Shown here: positions 12,715 through 16,283 of the stretch, in pieces
Position numbering within the stretch: the first letter of the stretch is position 1
Layout of the letters: each line of letters begins with the position of its first letter
Origin: an uncultured Clostridia bacterium
Lineage (GTDB): Bacteria > Bacillota > Clostridia > TANB77 > CAG-508
DNA length: 16,283 nucleotides
Assembly: GCA_947629965.1 (NCBI GenBank)
Contig: CANRFS010000016.1
Coordinates: forward strand, 1 to 16,283
Reading direction: 5' to 3'
Program-made: the position numbers and the translations under genes
The notes under the pieces: model-generated
The model's database searches: none
Told to the model about the DNA's origin: nothing
Seen by the model: the letters and a program-made list of their open reading frames with translations, nothing else

Positions 12715-13938
12715 ATGAGTAAAATATTAGCAATAATTGCAGAATATAATCCATTTCATAATGGACATTTATATCATTTGCAAGAATCAAAAAAAATAAT
12801 AAATCCAGACTACTCAATATGTATTATGAGTGGTAACTTCTGTCAGCGTGGTGATACTTCAATAATAGATAAATGGTCTAAAACACAATTAGCACTAAAA
12901 TATGGTTTCGATTTAGTAATAGAACTTCCTGTAGTTTATAGTATTTCTAGTGCAGAAAATTTTGCAGAAGGTGCAATAAAAATTTTAAATGCTTTTGATA
13001 ACGTTGTATTATCATTTGGTAGTGAATGCGGAAATTTAGAAATCTTAAATGATATCGCTGATGTTTTATGTGAGGAACCTAAACAATTTAAAACTATATT
13101 AACACATGAATTGTCAAAAGGTTTATCATATCCTAGTGCAAGAGAAAACGCTCTACTTTTGTACTTAAATGACGTTAGAAAATATTCAAATATTTTATCA
13201 AATCCTAACAATATACTTGGAATAGAATATTTAAAGGCAATTAAAAAATTAAAAAGTAAAGTAGAACCTTTTACTATTAAAAGAATTGATGATGGTTATA
13301 ATAGTTTAAATTCAAATAATAAATTTGCAAGTGGATTAGCAATTAGAAATATGTTAAAAAATAATATGAGTATAGAAGAATTTATGCCTTTCCCTACTTA
13401 TAGTGCTCTTCAAGATAATATTAAACATAGTAAAATAATTAGTGATATATCTGTTTACGAAAAAGAAATAATTTATACATTAAGAAAAATGGATACGAAA
13501 GACATTGCTAAACTTCAGGATGTTACTGAAGGGTTAGAATATTCAATTAAGTCCACAGCATCTGCTTGTAATAACTTAGATGATTTAATTAATACAGTAA
13601 AATCAAAAAGATATACTCGATCAAGATTACAAAGAATTTTACTTTATGCTTTATTAGATATAACAAAAAAAGATATCCAAAATTCATATAATGTTAATCC
13701 ATATATAAGAGTATTAGGAGTAAGCAAATATGGTAAAACACTTTTATCAAAATTGAGCAATCCTAAATCTAAATACCCTGTAATAACATCTGTTAAAAAA
13801 TTTTTGGATGATAATAATAATAAAATACTAAAAAGTATGCTTGAAAAAGATATACTCGCATCTAATATATATACATTGGGCTATGAATTCGACTCAAAAG
13901 CAAACTTAGATTATACTAAAAAATTAATATTAAATTAA
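12715..13938 (+). CDS. tmcAL: tRNA(Met) cytidine acetate ligase
   Basis: 407 residues, close to the family norm. TmcAL activates acetate with ATP and acetylates the wobble cytidine of elongator tRNA-Met (ac4C34), which protects against misreading of AUA. The nucleotidyltransferase domain opens with IIAEYNPFHNGHLYHL, whose His15 and His18 form the HxGH nucleotide-binding signature. It is followed by MSGNFCQRGDTSIIDKWSK and a GFDLVIELP segment, all diagnostic of this COG1323 family. The C-terminal region is helical with the conserved TRSRLQRILLYALL near 302-315. AGGAG lies 6 bases before the ATG. The frame is intact. It converges with yebC across a strong terminator. A role in AUA decoding is relevant in such an AT-rich genome. 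Confidence 0.93.
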   Translation: MSKILAIIAEYNPFHNGHLYHLQESKKIINPDYSICIMSGNFCQRGDTSIIDKWSKTQLALKYGFDLVIELPVVYSISSAENFAEGAIKILNAFDNVVLSFGSECGNLEILNDIADVLCEEPKQFKTILTHELSKGLSYPSARENALLLYLNDVRKYSNILSNPNNILGIEYLKAIKKLKSKVEPFTIKRIDDGYNSLNSNNKFASGLAIRNMLKNNMSIEEFMPFPTYSALQDNIKHSKIISDISVYEKEIIYTLRKMDTKDIAKLQDVTEGLEYSIKSTASACNNLDDLINTVKSKRYTRSRLQRILLYALLDITKKDIQNSYNVNPYIRVLGVSKYGKTLLSKLSNPKSKYPVITSVKKFLDDNNNKILKSMLEKDILASNIYTLGYEFDSKANLDYTKKLILN

Positions 13939-13940
13939 TA

Positions 13941-13985
13941 AAAATGGACCTAATTCCATATAGTTGGAAATAATAGGTCCATTTT
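13941..13985. terminator. Bidirectional terminator between tmcAL and yebC
   Basis: AAAATGGACCTA (13941-13952) pairs perfectly with TAGGTCCATTTT (13974-13985), with an inner TTCCA/TGGAA pair. T-rich flank on the plus side and A-rich on the other. Confidence 0.85.
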
Positions 13986-13994
13986 GTTTTTTTA

Positions 13995-14714
13995 TTATTC
14001 ATCCCAGTTATGATATACATCCATTACATCATCTAGATCTTCTAAGTTGTCTATTAATCTTTGCATTCTTTCGCTTCCTTTTTCATCTAGCTCTATATAT
14101 GAAGTTGGTATCATTTGTACTTCTGCCTGCTCAAATTCAATATTTTCTTTTTCTAAGGCTTCTCTAACTGCTGTGAAATCTGCTGGATCTGTTGTAATTT
14201 CGTAGCATTCTTCCTCTACATTAAAATCCTCTGCTCCATTATCTAATGCTATTAACATTAATTCATCCTCAGATAAAGTTGTTTTTGTTTTATCAATTAT
14301 AATTACACCTTTCTTATTGAATAAGTATGATACACAACCAGTTGTTCCTAGGTTTCCACCTGCTTTATCAAAAACATGTCTTATGTCTGCAGCTGTTCTA
14401 TTTTTGTTATCTGTTGAAGCGTTTACAATAACTGCAACACCGTTTGGTCCATAACCTTCGTATGTAATTTCTTCATAATTTTCATTACTTGCTGACGCTT
14501 TTTTAATTGCATTATTTATTGTATCATTTGGCATATTTGCTGCTTTACATTTTGCTATAACAGCTTTTAATTTTGAGTTACCAGATGGTTCAGGTCCACC
14601 TTCCTTAACTGCTATTAATAATTCTCTTCCAAGTTTTGTAAATATTTTTCCTCTTGCAGCATCTGCTTTTCCTTTTTTGGCTGCAATGTTATGCCATTTG
14701 CTGTGTCCTGACAT
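13995..14714 (-). CDS. yebC: YebC/TACO1 family protein
   Basis: 239 residues with the family's full-length architecture. The N-terminus is the signature MSGHSKWHNIAAKKGKADAA followed by RGKIFTKLGRELLIAVKEGG. The middle contains NMPNDTINNAIKKA and YEGYGPNGVAVIVNASTDN, and the C-terminal third is acidic. YebC proteins were long annotated as transcriptional regulators, while the mitochondrial homologue TACO1 and recent bacterial work point to a role on the ribosome at difficult sequences such as proline runs. AAAGGAGG lies 7 bases before the ATG. A TATAAT at 14762-14757 is a likely -10, with no good -35. The frame is intact. Confidence 0.95.
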   Translation of the reverse strand: MSGHSKWHNIAAKKGKADAARGKIFTKLGRELLIAVKEGGPEPSGNSKLKAVIAKCKAANMPNDTINNAIKKASASNENYEEITYEGYGPNGVAVIVNASTDNKNRTAADIRHVFDKAGGNLGTTGCVSYLFNKKGVIIIDKTKTTLSEDELMLIALDNGAEDFNVEEECYEITTDPADFTAVREALEKENIEFEQAEVQMIPTSYIELDEKGSERMQRLIDNLEDLDDVMDVYHNWDE

Positions 14715-14941
14715 GTGTATTCCTCCTTTTTAATTTTTCCCTTTATTTATAGACTTATTATAACATAGATTATTTTTTTTGGGTAGGGTTTTACAAATAT
14801 TTTTTGTATTTACTCTACTTTTTTTATTTTGGTTATAAACAGTAAATAAGCATAATATGAATTTCATAAAAATTAAAAAAAAATTGACAAAATCTTTTGT
14901 AATTTTGTCAATATTATAATTTTATATAAATAGCAATCCAA
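14715..14941. other. Spacer between the pilin-like gene and yebC
   Basis: 227 bases, extremely A/T-rich, holding the pilin terminator at its right end and the yebC leader at its left. Apart from a TATAAT at 14757-14762 I see no further coding frame, RNA gene or clear operator. Confidence 0.5.
14872..14912 (-). terminator. Terminator downstream of the pilin-like gene
   Basis: On the minus strand ATTGACAAAAT, an 8-base loop and ATTTTGTCAAT form an 11-bp perfect stem (14912-14883) followed by at least eight T. Confidence 0.9.
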
Positions 14942-15619
14942 TTAATCTGCAATCTTTTCAATAGCGGGTCTAACTTCAGTTTGTCCTCCATCTGCTCCTT
15001 CTACTACTTCAAACATAAATGTTTCTGGTGTATATGTTACTCCATTAATAGACATATTTGAACATATAACCATATATATTCCAGCATCTAACCCATCAAA
15101 AACCACTTCTCCACTTGAATTAGTCACATCAGTCTGTGTTGCTTGTATAGAATTAGATTCAATTAATTCAGGTAGTGCAGTATCTAGTTTCGAAATCATT
15201 GTATCTGATAAGTTATTCCATGAGCTAAAAAAATTTTCAAACTCTCCATAAGAATACCATGTTTCGCTATCTTCTCTTAGTGCTATTTTATATAATTTTG
15301 TTTCTAATTCAGACAATTTTATATTGCCATATGAATATATAATTTTAATATCATTTCCAACTATTTCAGTAAAAATTATCTTTTCTTGTGGTTCGTCAGT
15401 ATTTTCTATAAAATCTTCAATTTTTATGTTTTTCTCAATTTCCATTGCTGCTTCGGTTTTACTTTTGGCTTCTTGTGCTTTGCCTATTAGTCCTCCGTTT
15501 AATGCTACACTTACTGTTACTGCTACTAGTATTAGCATTACTATTATTGTAATTATTAATGCTATCAGGGTGATACCTTTGTGGTTAGTTATTTTTTCTT
15601 TTATTTTTGTTTTGTTCAT
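14942..15619 (-). CDS. Pseudopilin-like surface or secreted protein with a possible SpaA-like C-terminal domain
   Basis: 225 residues. The N-terminus is a class III (type IV pilin-like) signal: basic leader MNKTKIKEKITNHKG, then a hydrophobic helix ITLIALIITIIVMLILVAVT at 16-35. Cleavage after Gly15 by a prepilin peptidase would be expected. Position +5 of the mature chain is Ala20, not the Glu usual in assembled pilins, so ordinary pilus assembly is uncertain. The central part is helical and acidic. The C-terminal part (about 168-208) has GEVVFDGLDAGIYMVICS and a YTPETFMFEV strand pattern, reminiscent of SpaA/FctB-type beta-sandwich pilin domains of Gram-positive fibres. A GAAGGG lies about 11 bases upstream of the ATG. 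It has its own consensus promoter and terminator, so it is a single-gene unit. No prepilin peptidase, secretion ATPase or sortase gene is in the window. Confidence 0.8.
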   Translation of the reverse strand: MNKTKIKEKITNHKGITLIALIITIIVMLILVAVTVSVALNGGLIGKAQEAKSKTEAAMEIEKNIKIEDFIENTDEPQEKIIFTEIVGNDIKIIYSYGNIKLSELETKLYKIALREDSETWYSYGEFENFFSSWNNLSDTMISKLDTALPELIESNSIQATQTDVTNSSGEVVFDGLDAGIYMVICSNMSINGVTYTPETFMFEVVEGADGGQTEVRPAIEKIAD

Positions 15620-15689
15620 ATGTTTTCATTCCCTTCTTTTGTTCTTTTTCTTCATTTTTATCATTATGTTTATTTAAACTTACATATTT

Positions 15690-15718
15690 ATTATACAGTA
15701 TTATTTTTTCATTTGCAA
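15690..15718 (-). promoter_or_regulatory. Promoter of the pilin-like gene
   Basis: Minus-strand TTGCAA (15718-15713), 17-base spacer, TATAAT (15695-15690), about 70 bases upstream of the ATG. Confidence 0.75.
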
Positions 15719-15743
15719 TATTTTTCATAATAATTTTATTTTT

Positions 15744-16283
15744 TTAAATACCCATTATGTTGTACCCACTATCGGCATATATAACTTGACCTGTTACAGC
15801 ATCTGACATTCTACTTAATAGAAATGTTGCAACATTTCCAACTTGCAGAGTTGTTACATTTCTATGCAATGGAGCTTTTTGTTCAACTACTGTTAATACT
15901 GAACTAAAATCTTTTATGCCTTTTGCAGATAATGTTTTTATTGGTCCAGCTGATATTGCATTTACTCTGATTCCTATTTTTCCTAAATTTTCTGCAAGAT
16001 ATCTAACACTTGATTCTAATGCTGCTTTTGCAATACCCATTACATTATATCCTTCTAAAACTTTAGTTGAACCATAATAAGTAAGAGTTACTAAACTTGC
16101 ATTTTCGTTTAGCATATCTAATTCTTTTGCTATTCTTGCAGTAAGTACAAAAGAATATGCACTTACATCATTTGCATGACTAAAACCTTCTTTGCTAGTA
16201 TAAATAAAATCTCTGTGTAAATCTTCTGTGTTTGCATGAGCAATAGCGTGGACTATTCCATCTACTTTTCCATTTTCCTCTTT
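15744..16283 (-). CDS. fabI: Enoyl-[acyl-carrier-protein] reductase (NADH), C-terminal 179 residues
   Basis: Final reductive step of each fatty-acid elongation cycle. The frame is open to the right edge, so the N-terminal Rossmann part is missing. The visible part starts KEENGKVDGIVHAIAHANTE and continues through TSKEGFSHANDVSAYSF (first active-site Tyr of FabI), NASLVTLTYYGSTKV, and the catalytic Tyr-x6-Lys motif YNVMGIAK. It then reads VRYLAENLGKIGIRVNAISAGPI, a substrate-binding loop (KTLSAKGIKDF), and ends VTGQVIYADSGYNIMGI, the canonical C-terminus. The AHAN stretch replaces the common AFAP after HSI. An internal ATG at 16115 (MLNEN) is not the start because the conserved protein continues upstream. 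It precedes the pilin gene on the same strand without a clear terminator. Confidence 0.95.
   Translation of the reverse strand, partial: KEENGKVDGIVHAIAHANTEDLHRDFIYTSKEGFSHANDVSAYSFVLTARIAKELDMLNENASLVTLTYYGSTKVLEGYNVMGIAKAALESSVRYLAENLGKIGIRVNAISAGPIKTLSAKGIKDFSSVLTVVEQKAPLHRNVTTLQVGNVATFLLSRMSDAVTGQVIYADSGYNIMGI

Noticed and set aside
15596..15739. A 47-codon frame (MKNIANEKIILYNKY...) between fabI and the pilin-like gene on the minus strand
   Set aside because: It has no ribosome binding site, spans the pilin promoter, and has a composition expected from A/T-rich noncoding DNA.
1..16283. CRISPR arrays, insertion sequences, prophage genes, tRNA or rRNA genes
   Set aside because: No spaced direct-repeat array, transposase, terminal repeats or tRNA-like cloverleaf was found in any intergenic region. 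The two tyrosine recombinases are Xer-type housekeeping enzymes without flanking attachment sites or cargo.

Overview
The window is very AT-rich bacterial DNA with genes on both strands, AGGAGG-type ribosome binding sites, AGA-dominated arginine codons, consensus sigma-A promoters and Rho-independent terminators. SpoIIM, a Firmicutes-type LexA box, XerC/XerD, TmcAL, YebC, endonuclease Q and FabI point to an AT-rich, probably spore-forming Clostridia-type Bacillota, perhaps an uncultured gut lineage. The genus cannot be told from the sequence. Most of it is ordinary housekeeping DNA.

Layout: 1-3179 (minus strand) holds a partial unrecognised gene, tag (3-methyladenine glycosylase) and a CbxX/SpoVK-type AAA+ ATPase. 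3369-4347 (plus) is a XerC-type recombinase. 4401-4697 (minus) is a YneA-like LysM protein under a LexA-box promoter. guaA (plus) and guaB (minus) converge at 4969-8211, with a strong shared terminator. 8337-9978 (minus) holds xerD and spoIIM. 10099-12616 (minus) holds endonuclease Q, a 55-residue unknown, an HD-like protein and rnhA. tmcAL (plus) and yebC (minus) converge at 12715-14714. A pseudopilin-like protein and the 3' part of fabI (minus) close the window.

The most striking observation is a shared decoding anomaly. Four conserved genes (xerC, guaA, spoIIM, rnhA) each carry one +1 frameshift. In all four the break is a single extra C placed directly before a glycine codon GGA or GGC, so the ribosome meets an in-frame CGG at exactly that point. 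By eye, these four are the only in-frame CGG codons in roughly 4,700 codons, and I see no other frameshift. Skipping the C restores full-length proteins, including the invariant PGPGLAIR motif of GuaA and the TDGACSGNPGPGG motif of RNase HI. This fits a lineage in which CGG is unassigned or hungry and is either skipped (+1) or read with the next base as a four-base glycine codon. It does not fit random gene decay.

Secondary points of interest are four TGTWAH repeats at exact 11-bp spacing (a WalR/PhoP-type response-regulator site) upstream of the HD-like gene, a perfect LexA box inside a consensus promoter for the LysM gene with a 14-bp leader hairpin, a terminator abutting the endonuclease Q ribosome binding site, and a short gene overlapping the end of the HD-like gene.
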